The notes below the pieces were generated by a model. That model made no database searches, was not told where the DNA came from, and was given only the letters and a program-made list of their open reading frames with translations. A stretch of 56,054 bases of DNA, taken from the NCBI GenBank assembly GCA_964455095.1, contig CAYVUV010000047.1, positions 1 through 56,054 on the forward strand, in the 5' to 3' direction. This document shows, in pieces, positions 8,301-15,013 of the stretch (its first letter is position 1; each line of letters starts with the position of its first letter). The position numbers and the translations under genes are program-made. The stretch comes from CAYVUV01 sp964455095. GTDB taxonomy: Bacteria; Desulfobacterota; Binatia; HRBIN30; CADEER01.

Positions 8301-10854
8301 CCATCTCGATCCATAACCGCAAGGCGGAGCCCGCGGCGAGCAGGCGCTCGGTGTGGGCCGCCGAGGTCCACTGCAGCAGGTGGCGCCGCGTGACGTAGAC
8401 GCGCAGCAGCGTGCGGGCGATGGCGGCGCTGACCACCGCGGCCGTGTGCGGCAGGAATGCCAGCTCGCACACCCAGTGGGTCAGCGGCGGGCGCAGCGAC
8501 GGCAGGTCGATCGCCGCCGTCGGGCCCTTGATCCAGCGGCGCAGCACGGCGACCGGCCGGGCGGCGATGGCGAGCAGGACCGGCATGCCCACCACACAGA
8601 GCGCGGCGATGGTCCACCAGCCGGGGGCCGGAAGGGCGCCCCACGCGAGCAGCAGCAGGAGCAACACGGCCGGGGCGACCAGGCTGCGGCGCAGGTTGTC
8701 GGCGATCTTCCAGCGCGCGATGGCGTTCAGGCGGTTGGGCCGCACGCCGTCCGCCCCCGGCACGGAGCGGCCCAGCCACGGCAGCAGCTGCCAGTCGCCG
8801 CGCACCCAACGCGCCAGCCGCCGCGCGTGGGAGAGGTACTGCGAGGGATAGTCCTCGAGCAGCACGGTGTCGGAGACCAGCCCGGCGCGGCCCTGCAGGC
8901 CTTCAAAGAGATCGTGGCTGAGCAGGGCATTTTCGGGCACGGTGCCGGCGAGGCTGCGCTCGAAGGCGGCGACGTCGTAGATGCCTTTGCCGATGAAGCT
9001 GCCCTCGGCGAAAAGGTCCTGGTAGAGGTCGGAGACGGCGCGGGTGTAGGGGTCGAGTCCGGCGGCCGGACTGTACAGCGCGGAGAAGCGCGAGGTGTCG
9101 GCGCTGAGCGGGCTGATCTCGACGCGCGGTTGCAAGATGGTGTAGCCGGCGACGATCGTCTCCGCATCGGCAGCGAACTCGGCCTGGTTGAGCGGATGCG
9201 CGAGGGCCGCCGCGAGCTCGCGCACCGTGTCGCGCGGCAGGTCGGTGTCGGCGTCGAGCACGACGACGAAACGCACGCCGATGCGGAAATCGTCGGCGCC
9301 GACGTGCAGCGCGAAGTCGGTGGCGTCCGCTCCGAGCAACCAGCGGTTCAGCTCCGTCAGCTTGCCGCGTTTGCGCTCCCACCCCATCCACACGCCTTCG
9401 TTCGGATTCCACCGCCGCGGGCGGTGGAGGAGGTGAAAGGGGCCGCTGCCGTTCTGTTCGTAGCGCGCGTTGAGGGCGGCAATGCCGGCGATGGCGCGCT
9501 GCACCAGGGCCTCGTCGTCCGGCAGATATTCGGCCGCCGCGTCGGCGAGATCGGTGAGCAGAGCGAAGTGCACCTGCGGATCGCGGTTGCCGAGAAAGCG
9601 AAACTCGAGCGAGGCGAGCAGGCCGTCGATCTCGGCGTCGTCGGCGAGCAGCGTCGGCACGGCGACGAGCGTGCGCGCGTGCGGCGGCAGGCCGCGCGCG
9701 TAGTCGAGCTTGGGCAGCGCGCGCGGCGGCAGCAGCCGCGTCAGCAGGTCGTTGACCAGGCTGACGGCCACCGTCGTCGCCGCGATGAGCAACAGGGGAA
9801 TGGCTGCGCCGATCCACCCCAGGCCGGCGCCCGTCACCCCGAGCGCGGTGACGCCGGCGATTGCGAAGCACGCGCCGAACGCGCCGATCGACCCGAGGTA
9901 CACGGCCGTGGGGTAGTCGGTGAAAAAGCGGCGTTGGCGCGCGCGCCAGGTCGGCCGATAGCCGATCTGCCGTTCGAGGGCGGCGCGGCCGGCATCGATG
10001 AGATAGAAGCCGACATGCCCGCGGCGCCCGTCGCCGGCGTGAGCCATCCGGATCGCCTCGACCGCCACGGCTTCCTCGTCGATGGTCGACGTTCCGGCGG
10101 CGAGCTCCTCGACTGCCTTGCGATAGGCGTCGCGGGTGGCGAAGTTCATCTGTCGATACACCCCGGCGGGGTCCTCGCTCAGACGGCGTTCGGTGAGGCT
10201 GACGGCTTCGAAGAGCTGTTTCCAGTCCGTCGCCTCGAGCGTGCGCAGGCTGCGCATCGCGCTGGCGACGACGCGCCCCGTCTCGTCGTGGATCGCGCCG
10301 TCCAGTGGCGCGTCGGCGGCCGGGATCGCCGCCGCGGCCGCGCCCAACTGTTCCAGCAACGCCAGCCGCAGCAGCGCCGGCAACGCCCAGACTTCGGCGA
10401 TGGTCAGGCTGCGCAGGGTCTGGAACTCGGCCAGCGCCGCGACGACGGAGTCGTAGTCGACGCGCCCGTCGGCGAGGGCGACGATCTCGGCCGCCAGACC
10501 GTAGGCGAGCGGCAGGTTCTTCCAGGGCCCGGCCGACAGCAAGCGCAACTTGCGCTCGAAACCGGCCGGAAATTCCTCTTCGAGGCTGCGCAGCGCACGC
10601 CGCACGATGTAGTGGTTGTCGAGCAGCCACTCCGCGGCGCGCCAGCGCTCGATGTGCTCGCGCGGCGCCGTGCTCAGCCGGCCGTACGCGGCGTCGAGCG
10701 CCCGCGCGGGCTCGCGCAAGCGCGCCACCACTCGTCGCCCGCGCGCGCGCGGCGCGACAAGTGGGATGGCGGCGAGGGCGCGCAGCCGCTCGGCGCCTGC
10801 CGGTGACTGCTCCGGCGCAGCAACCGGCGGCACCGAGGCGGCGGCCGAGCTCAA
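2308..10854 (-). CDS. ndvB: Cyclic beta-1,2-glucan synthase, NdvB/Cgs type
   Basis: At 2848 residues it matches the very large NdvB/Cgs enzymes (about 2800-2860), which polymerise UDP-glucose into periplasmic cyclic beta-1,2-glucans. In order: an N-terminal helical region (to about 300); membrane helices about 320-375; a GT84 transferase domain with DADTDLPRD near 530; membrane helices about 720-900; a glycoamylase-like domain (about 1250-1500); two beta-sandwich GH94-type domains (about 1550-1850 and 2020-2300); and an (alpha/alpha)6 GH94 barrel with SGDWNDGM near 2505, containing the expected acid Asp. In characterised homologues the GH94 part sets chain length by phosphorolysis. The start is TTG, its TTGA overlapping the stop of the stress-protein gene upstream. 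No ndvA-like exporter is visible. Confidence 0.96.
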   Translation of the reverse strand: MSSAAASVPPVAAPEQSPAGAERLRALAAIPLVAPRARGRRVVARLREPARALDAAYGRLSTAPREHIERWRAAEWLLDNHYIVRRALRSLEEEFPAGFERKLRLLSAGPWKNLPLAYGLAAEIVALADGRVDYDSVVAALAEFQTLRSLTIAEVWALPALLRLALLEQLGAAAAAIPAADAPLDGAIHDETGRVVASAMRSLRTLEATDWKQLFEAVSLTERRLSEDPAGVYRQMNFATRDAYRKAVEELAAGTSTIDEEAVAVEAIRMAHAGDGRRGHVGFYLIDAGRAALERQIGYRPTWRARQRRFFTDYPTAVYLGSIGAFGACFAIAGVTALGVTGAGLGWIGAAIPLLLIAATTVAVSLVNDLLTRLLPPRALPKLDYARGLPPHARTLVAVPTLLADDAEIDGLLASLEFRFLGNRDPQVHFALLTDLADAAAEYLPDDEALVQRAIAGIAALNARYEQNGSGPFHLLHRPRRWNPNEGVWMGWERKRGKLTELNRWLLGADATDFALHVGADDFRIGVRFVVVLDADTDLPRDTVRELAAALAHPLNQAEFAADAETIVAGYTILQPRVEISPLSADTSRFSALYSPAAGLDPYTRAVSDLYQDLFAEGSFIGKGIYDVAAFERSLAGTVPENALLSHDLFEGLQGRAGLVSDTVLLEDYPSQYLSHARRLARWVRGDWQLLPWLGRSVPGADGVRPNRLNAIARWKIADNLRRSLVAPAVLLLLLLAWGALPAPGWWTIAALCVVGMPVLLAIAARPVAVLRRWIKGPTAAIDLPSLRPPLTHWVCELAFLPHTAAVVSAAIARTLLRVYVTRRHLLQWTSAAHTERLLAAGSALRLWIEMAVAPLLALATTAGLVAWRPTALPAAAPLLLLWIGAPALARFLSQPPARREPAVQPDDLRRLRVLARRTWSFFETFVGPGDQWLPPDHFQEDPRGALARRTSPTNIGLLQVATLAAVDFGYSGVLPAVLQLKNTFDTLDRLERYRGHLLNWYGTADLEPLEPRYVSTVDSGNLAACLLAVKQGCIELHDGPVMHERQWRGFLDTLAVYREGIDAGPPRAAAALLPLIEQIERTVEGCRAAPAQWHRAVVRLLGEDSVALDRRLVALLESEPGLFEPAVLSELRHWSGSLRLHLERMQREMDMLLPWLGAWEELPAFLSGPLPPALAEAWQRLASIAAAIPSAAELPAVIGTARQSLSDLRTELVQHAAASDAQEWCQHLDAALAAAAQLGDYLGARLRETAARAEALALGMDFTLLYDRRRRLFCVGYNVSAGRLDDFHYDLLASEARMASLVAIATGQVPQEHWLHLGRPIGAVAGARALLSWSGTMFEYLMPALLLREGETTLIGQSCRAAVREQIAYAHRHRVPWGISECGYAQVDAHQNYQYRAFGVPALGFKRGLDEDLVIAPYASMIALALAPAAVVENLERFRTLGAWGRYGLYEAVDFTPGRAVSADQPAIVRSFMAHHQGMVLASLDNFLNGNALIERLHREPLIKTAELLLYERPAQAAPIDQARHDPARAPRAPARRRAIDAWEVPVDAPFPQAHVLSNGHYSVVVTAAGGGGSRCGPAALTRWSADTTLDRPGFQIYLQDQLDQRFWPVFREPGGDAALRRVVFDAHLVERSGRFDGLTVRERLTVAPDADVEIRHLTISSERRRRFSVTSFAEVVLGDAASDRRHPAFSKLFVESEYDAEAHALIFHRRPRTPGEAPLFLVHTLALPRQGARPGGFDCGRESFIGRGGSIDAPAALARGGPLAGSTGATLDPIMALAATLELPPNRSRELAFITAVADSRAAALELAGRYRALTELEWTFDLARHRAEVELAELGIEGSDLPALTTILSLLLYPHPLLRVAPETSAGNTAGRSALWRHALSGDLPILLVRVGHAAHAPLLPLLLRAQAFWRGRGVAIDLVILNDNTTSYDAPIDDHLHRAIAAAGAESRLHRPGGGVFLLQADQMTDAERTALMSAAHVVLDGTLASLGEQLGGAAPFPADLPQLVLTAEDRPAGTPLARRRDLLFDNGLGGFTPDGREYVIHLAPGAHTPAPWSNVIANPNAGCVVTESGCGYTWAHNSGENRLTPWRNDPVVDEPGEVVYVRDEESGAVWSPTPRPAPGPGAYEIRHGIGYTVFRHHCRDLEQQLSLFVPLHDPVKIVELEIANRSDRQRRLTVTYFVEWVLGTTREAGVPHIVPSFDPESETLMAVNPWNDDFGGAVAFVAAGQRLHGYTADRTEFLGRRGDRARPAALTRIGLASAVRPGADPCAALQVHVDLAPGERRTVHFLLGQGASHDAVRELVRRYREPAAVEAARQAVAARWEQLVGARRVHTPEPALDVMLNHWLPYQTLSARVWGRTGFHQSSGAFGFRDQLQDLAALIPLVPELCRAHLIEAASHQFEEGDVLHWWHPPSGAGIRSRCSDDLLWLPFVTAQYIEATGDSAVLTAPAPFLSGDPLAAYEAERYARFATGPHVNTLYDHCLRAVEKAGALGPHGLPLFGSGDWNDGMNRVGAGGRGESVWLGWFLYATLLAFAPLCDRADDREHGDDLRARAADLRTALDRDAWDGQWYRRGYYDDGSPLGSASRDECRIDSIAQSWAVLSGAGEPERARTAMRSLRQHLVRAPERLLPLLAPPFDRSAQEPGYVKGYPPGVRENGGQYTHAAVWAVWALASIGEVDLAVRLFGDLMPIAHALTPEAVRRYRVEPYVVAADIYCGPQHAGRGGWTWYTGSAGWAYRFGWEVLLGLRPAGREGWRIEPSIPATWPGFEIDLTDGETVYHIEVRNPDGLSGGTASLELDGRPLPSALLPRLSDGAQHQVIATLRPPGRADAARSDSAAAAVLTNGL

Positions 10855-11912
10855 TTGGTCACACTGCCTATTCGCACCATCTCGGCGGCGTGCTCGTCAC
10901 GCGCCGGTACGGCGAGGTCCTGCAGGATGATCACCGGGCCGTACCCGCCCTGGAGGAACTTCGCGGCGACGCTGCCGTAGCGCTGGTGTGCGTCGCCCGT
11001 ACTGCCGTGCGCCGACAGGATCACCAGGTCGATGCCTTCGCGTTGGGCGAGCTCGTGCAGGGTCTGGGCGCGGTGCGAAGCGACACAAAGCTGCACATCG
11101 ATGCGCTCGGATACCCCTGCCAGACGATTTTGGATGTCGCGTAGATAGCGCGACGCGGCGCGGCGGTTGCGGTCGACGACGCGGCGCGCCAGATCGAGAT
11201 CTTCTTTCGACGGGCCCATGCGGCGCGGCATCTCGGGCTCGGGCACGACGTGGGCGAGCAGCAGCTCGGCGCCGTGGCGCCGCGCCAACTCGCTCACGGC
11301 CGGGAGGATGCACTCGGCGCGCTGCGAGCAATCGAGCGGCAGCAGCATGCGATGCAGATGGACGGCCGGCAGCGGTGTGGCGGGCGCCTCGTGGGCGGGG
11401 ACGACGAGCAGTGACGTCGTGGCGGCATTGATCACCTTCTGGACGGTGCTGCCGAGATTCCAGGCCTGCCGACCGCCGTCACCGTGACTGGCGAGCACGA
11501 TGAGGTCTGCCGCCTGCCGCTTGGCGAGCTGACAGATTTGCTCCGCCCCGTGCCCCTGCACGAGCTCGACGCTGGCACTGATGCCGTCGCTTTCGAGCCG
11601 AGCGGCGACCGCGGCGAGGTAGCCGTGCGACTCCGCCCGCGCCATCTCCCACTCGAGCGGGTCGATGTGCTTGCGCCCCGTCGCCATGCCGCCCGCCACT
11701 TCCAACACCTGCAGCAGCGACACGCGCGCCTCGGTGGCGCGCGCGACGGCGACGACGTAGGGGAGGACGCATTCGGCCAGCGGCGAGCCGTCGAGGGGGA
11801 CGAGAATGTGGCGAATCGCCAGGCCGACCTGCGGGGTGTCCGCGCCATTGCTGCGCTCGGGCAGTGCCGTGCGTTGCGCGGCGCGATCGTACTCGACCAA
11901 TTCGTCCATCAT
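10851..11912 (-). CDS. Tandem universal stress protein (two UspA domains)
   Basis: About 353 residues with two UspA folds. The first begins at IRHILVPLDGSPLAE and ends in DLIVLASHGDGG; the second begins at RMLLPLDCSQRAE and ends in DLVILSAHGSTGD. The G-(2)-G-(9)-G-[ST] ATP-binding signature is only partly present, so nucleotide binding is uncertain. I chose the ATG-ATG pair at 11907-11912, with AAGGGG just upstream, over an open frame reaching 11987. The stop overlaps the TTG start of the glucan synthase gene (TTGA), so the two are probably co-translated, tying envelope glucan synthesis to a stress signal. Confidence 0.93.
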   Translation of the reverse strand: MMDELVEYDRAAQRTALPERSNGADTPQVGLAIRHILVPLDGSPLAECVLPYVVAVARATEARVSLLQVLEVAGGMATGRKHIDPLEWEMARAESHGYLAAVAARLESDGISASVELVQGHGAEQICQLAKRQAADLIVLASHGDGGRQAWNLGSTVQKVINAATTSLLVVPAHEAPATPLPAVHLHRMLLPLDCSQRAECILPAVSELARRHGAELLLAHVVPEPEMPRRMGPSKEDLDLARRVVDRNRRAASRYLRDIQNRLAGVSERIDVQLCVASHRAQTLHELAQREGIDLVILSAHGSTGDAHQRYGSVAAKFLQGGYGPVIILQDLAVPARDEHAAEMVRIGSVTN

Positions 11913-11993
11913 GACTCGTCCCCTTCTCGATGACGCAGCGCGGCCGGGGTGACGGATCGACACCCTCGGCTGCGCGCGGTGCTTCACTAGGCG

Positions 11994-13070
11994 CTAGTTG
12001 GACTGGATGCGCAACTCGTCGACCACCGAGCGCACGCCGGGCGTGGAGCGCGCACTGGTCAGGGCGCGCAGGCGATCGGTCTGGCGCTCGACGGTTCCGG
12101 TCAGGCGAACGACCCCGCCCGAGACCTCGACGTCGATGTCGGCATCCTTGATCACGTCGTCGTCGACGCGGGCGCTGACCGTCTGCTTGATCTCCGCATC
12201 ATTGGCCTTGACGGCCGGCTGGGCCGGCTCGGCGACGACCTGGAGTTGGTTGTTGACGCTCTTGACCCCGTCGACCTTCCCGGCCTCGGCCGCAGCCGCC
12301 CGCTTGGAAGCATCCGTCGGCACCATGCCGAAGAGGGTCACCACGCCGTTGCGCGTGTCTACGTTGATGGCCGTCGACGGCGTTTGATCGTTGGCCATCA
12401 GCCGCACCTTGGTGGCGGTGGTGATCCACATGTCGGTCACGGCCTCGCCGGCAGCCACACCGGCGCCCTTGACGGCGTTGCCGGCATCGCGGCCGGCCTG
12501 CTTCGTGTCGCGCCAGATCTCCGCGTCGCTCAGCGTCTCGGGGCTCTTCACCTCGCTGGACACCTGGCGCACGCCGGATACGGCACGCGCCGTTTCGACG
12601 GCGCGGACATGATCGCTCAACGTCGCGGCGGTGCCGGACAGCACGACGATACCCTTGTTGACCGAGGCGACATCGACGTCGCTGTCGGTGAGGGCCGGAT
12701 CGGCTTTCAACGCGGCCTCGACCTTGTCCTTGATCTGCTCGTCGGTGGCCGCCACGGCTTCCTGCTTACTGGGCGGGACGACCGCGAGCAGATTGCGAAT
12801 TTCCTTCACGCCCTCGACGCCGCGCACGGCCTGTTCGGCGCGCGCTTTCTCGGCGTCCGAGCCGACCGTGCCGTGAATGGTGACGCGCCCGTCGATCGTG
12901 TCGACGTTGACGTCCATGCTGCTGACGTCGGCGGTGGTCATCAGCGCCAGCTTGGCCTTGGTCGTGACCCAGGCATCGGGCTGGTTGGCGGCGTAGGTGG
13001 GTGAGCCGAATCCGACCGCAGCCAGCACGGCTCCGGCGACGACGCAACGTTTCGTGTGCTTGTTCATCAT
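11994..13070 (-). CDS. Periplasmic protein with four BON domains
   Basis: About 358 residues. An N-terminal export signal (KHTKRCVVAGAVLAAVGFG, cleavage probably after TYA) precedes four BON domains: about 35-100, 110-175, 215-280 and 290-355. Each has the alpha-beta pattern ending in V-x-G-V-x-x-V-x-x-x-(L/V). BON domains (OsmY family) bind membranes or phospholipids and are linked to osmotic and envelope stress. GGAG stands before an ATG-ATG pair; the second ATG, at 13067, has the better spacing. Four BON domains is more than the two of OsmY. A single-BON protein lies at 41.1 kb. Confidence 0.92.
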   Translation of the reverse strand: MMNKHTKRCVVAGAVLAAVGFGSPTYAANQPDAWVTTKAKLALMTTADVSSMDVNVDTIDGRVTIHGTVGSDAEKARAEQAVRGVEGVKEIRNLLAVVPPSKQEAVAATDEQIKDKVEAALKADPALTDSDVDVASVNKGIVVLSGTAATLSDHVRAVETARAVSGVRQVSSEVKSPETLSDAEIWRDTKQAGRDAGNAVKGAGVAAGEAVTDMWITTATKVRLMANDQTPSTAINVDTRNGVVTLFGMVPTDASKRAAAAEAGKVDGVKSVNNQLQVVAEPAQPAVKANDAEIKQTVSARVDDDVIKDADIDVEVSGGVVRLTGTVERQTDRLRALTSARSTPGVRSVVDELRIQSN

Positions 13071-13105
13071 GTGCTCCTTCGTTTGAGGGTTGTAGGTCTG
13101 ATCGA

Positions 13106-13750
13106 TCAACTGATGCCGACGAACGAGGCCATGGCGCGCAGCGCGCTCGGCTGAGTCATGGTGCGCTTGCGCGCTGCCATCTCTTCACCCAGGCGGCGCA
13201 GCTCGGGTGGTGGCAGCAGCTTGCGGGCGCGGGGAAACATATCGGTCTCTTCCTCTTCGGCGTGATGCTCGATGAGCTCCTTCAGCACCTTGGCGCGCGC
13301 GGCGAAGACGTCCGGCTCGTGCATGGCGCCGCCGGTCTCCTTCAAGACCAGGTCCGCCGCGTGGTGCTCTTCGGTGGCTTCGTGGAACATCTGGCGGTCC
13401 TTCTTCGTCTGCGCCGCCTCGCGGAAGGCCGGGTAGAAGAGTTCTTCCTCGATGGTGGTGTGCGCCTTGACCTCGTCCTGCACCTGCTCGAAGACTCGCT
13501 GGCGGCGCGCTGGCGTTTGTGCCCCCTTCAGATCGGTCAGAAGCTGGCGCAGTCGCTTGTGATCGGCGCGCAGCAACGCGACCGCATCCTGCTGGGTGCC
13601 GGTGGCGCTCTTGCGGACCGGGGGCTTGCGCTGCACCGCCGTCACGACCCGCTTCGCGGAGCGGGCGAGCGAACGGGCTGCACCGACCGTCCGCTTGGAG
13701 ATCGATGTCACCTTCTTGGTCGCTACTTTGCGGGTCACTTTACGAGCCAT
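13106..13750 (-). CDS. Hemerythrin (HHE) domain protein with basic N-terminal tail
   Basis: 214 residues. Residues 1-48 are Lys/Arg/Ala/Thr-rich and low in complexity, like a histone or nucleic-acid-binding tail. The HHE-type four-helix domain spans about 52-180, with likely iron ligands in LLRADHKRL, HTTIEEELFYP, EEHHAADLV and IEHHAEEEETDMFP. Such domains bind a di-iron centre and sense or buffer O2, NO or iron. The start has AGGAG at a good spacing. It lies immediately upstream of the four-BON gene on the same strand, about 36 nt away. The tail suggests association with DNA, which is inference. Confidence 0.92.
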   Translation of the reverse strand: MARKVTRKVATKKVTSISKRTVGAARSLARSAKRVVTAVQRKPPVRKSATGTQQDAVALLRADHKRLRQLLTDLKGAQTPARRQRVFEQVQDEVKAHTTIEEELFYPAFREAAQTKKDRQMFHEATEEHHAADLVLKETGGAMHEPDVFAARAKVLKELIEHHAEEEETDMFPRARKLLPPPELRRLGEEMAARKRTMTQPSALRAMASFVGIS

Positions 13751-14038
13751 AAGTGGTCTCCTTCGAGTCTGTGTTTGGGAGTTGGTGGTGCCGATGCCGG
13801 ACGTCGACGGCCGACGTCATGGCGCGCGGCCGGGCCGCACGAGTCGTCAGGGCAGTTCCGTCCGTCAGACAGTGGAGCAGTGACCGTGCCATGGTCTCAC
13901 GACCTGCCTGGCATCGCCGAAAGCGCGGAGCGGAACGGAGTTGATGTAACCCTGACCGAGAAAATGTAAGAGGTGCACGCGCGTGACGAAAGAGTCACCC
14001 GGCGCCGCCTGATCCGAGGCGGCTCGGAATGCGAACGA
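13751..14038. promoter_or_regulatory. Upstream region of the hemerythrin gene with TTACA half-sites
   Basis: No gene is seen here. On the minus strand about 190 nt before the hemerythrin start lies CTCTTACA...CGGTCA..GTTACA (plus 13941-13972). A similar arrangement precedes the next small gene at about 14267-14297. A long leader is likely. The function of the motif is inferred only. Confidence 0.3.
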
Positions 14039-14152
14039 TCAGTGGAAGATCAGATAGAGCACCAGCAACACCGGTAGCGGAACTCCGACGAGCCACATCA
14101 GCAGGTAGCCGGCCTTCCCCTCTTCGTTCTGCAGTCGCTTTGGCAAATACAT
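14039..14152 (-). CDS. Small single-pass membrane protein (37 aa)
   Basis: A 37-residue frame: a short charged N-terminus (MYLPKRLQNEEGKAG) followed by one hydrophobic helix rich in Leu, Val and Pro to the end. AGGAG lies 9 nt before the ATG and a possible regulatory motif lies about 115 nt upstream. Small one-helix membrane peptides are common in stress-induced clusters, but I cannot name a family. The Shine-Dalgarno site and the clean soluble-to-membrane transition argue for a real gene. Confidence 0.6.
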   Translation of the reverse strand: MYLPKRLQNEEGKAGYLLMWLVGVPLPVLLVLYLIFH

Positions 14153-14392
14153 GCGCTGCGTCTCCTCTCTTTCGTTGTATTGCGGACGAGCAGGAAGAGA
14201 GCAGCGAGCGTGCCACGCGCTCCGCGCACTGCGCGCGTGCGCCGTGCGATCGTAATCAACGGCCGGTTGTAACTGTGACCGCTGGCGCGTCTGTAAGAGC
14301 TTCCACGCGCTCGCGCGCGCGCCGCCCTCCCAGGGCACCAGATGTGCGGCGCAGATGCGATCGAGAAAAAAGAGGAGCGTGAAAGTCTGGTT
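14153..14392. other. Intergenic region with minus-strand TTACA motif
   Basis: Contains the likely promoter of the 37-aa protein and the 3' end region of the DUF421 gene. Read on the minus strand, CTCTTACA-N11-CGGTCA-N2-GTTACA lies at 14267-14297, like the copy near 13.95 kb. Nothing else is recognisable. Confidence 0.3.
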
Positions 14393-15013
14393 CTAGCCCT
14401 GGCCGTGACGGATCGGCTCGTCCTGCTCCTCAGGGCCGATGAAGGAGAACTGTCCGTCGCATTCGAGAATTCCGACCCGAACTTTGCGCAAGTCGTCGAT
14501 GCCGTGCTCGCGGGCCGCGACCAGGACTTCGGCGACCGGCACGCGCTCGAAGCGCAAGCGGTCGTGCAGGAGTTGCCCGTCGCGGATGATGATCACCGGC
14601 AGCCCCTCGACCACGCCGCGCGTGCGCGGCCAGCGAAAGTCCAGGTACGACATGCACAGCACCCAGAAGGCGATGGTGCCGACCGCGACCGCCGCGCCGA
14701 CGAGGGTCTCGTCTTCCTGCATGATGCCGTTCTGGGTCAGATCGCCGGTGAGGACCAGCAGCAGAAACTCGAACGGGGTCAGCTGGGACAGCTCGCGCTT
14801 GCCCATGGCGCGGATCAGCGTCAGCAGGAGGAAGTACACGCCGGTGGCGCGCAGGATGATGCCGCGGGCGCTGTCGCCAAGTCGATCGGCGGCGCCGAGC
14901 GCGAGAAAGATGAACAGCGCGGCGATGGCGGTGCGGCGCCCCCATTGCACCACTCGCATGTGGCGCTCGCTGACGTCTTCGGGGAGCGTGGAGGTCGGAT
15001 CGGCGGTGGCCAT
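14393..15013 (-). CDS. DUF421 (YetF-like) membrane protein
   Basis: 206 residues with three predicted helices (about 27-45, 52-66 and 101-120) and a cytoplasmic alpha/beta C-terminal half. Diagnostic family segments are MGKRELSQLTPFEFLLLVL near 70-88 and LREHGI-like AAREHGIDDLRKVRVGILEC near 165-185. DUF421/YetF proteins are widespread, often in sporulation or stress regulons, with no established activity. Its ATG shares one base with the TGA of the upstream kinase gene (TGATG), so the two are translationally coupled. The product may report to, or be reported on by, that kinase; that is inference. Confidence 0.9.
   Translation of the reverse strand: MATADPTSTLPEDVSERHMRVVQWGRRTAIAALFIFLALGAADRLGDSARGIILRATGVYFLLLTLIRAMGKRELSQLTPFEFLLLVLTGDLTQNGIMQEDETLVGAAVAVGTIAFWVLCMSYLDFRWPRTRGVVEGLPVIIIRDGQLLHDRLRFERVPVAEVLVAAREHGIDDLRKVRVGILECDGQFSFIGPEEQDEPIRHGQG

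Noticed and set aside
5281..8316. Long plus-strand frames across the glucan synthase gene
   Set aside because: Arg/Gly/Ala/Gln-rich antisense shadows typical of high-GC DNA; the minus-strand protein has clear family motifs throughout.
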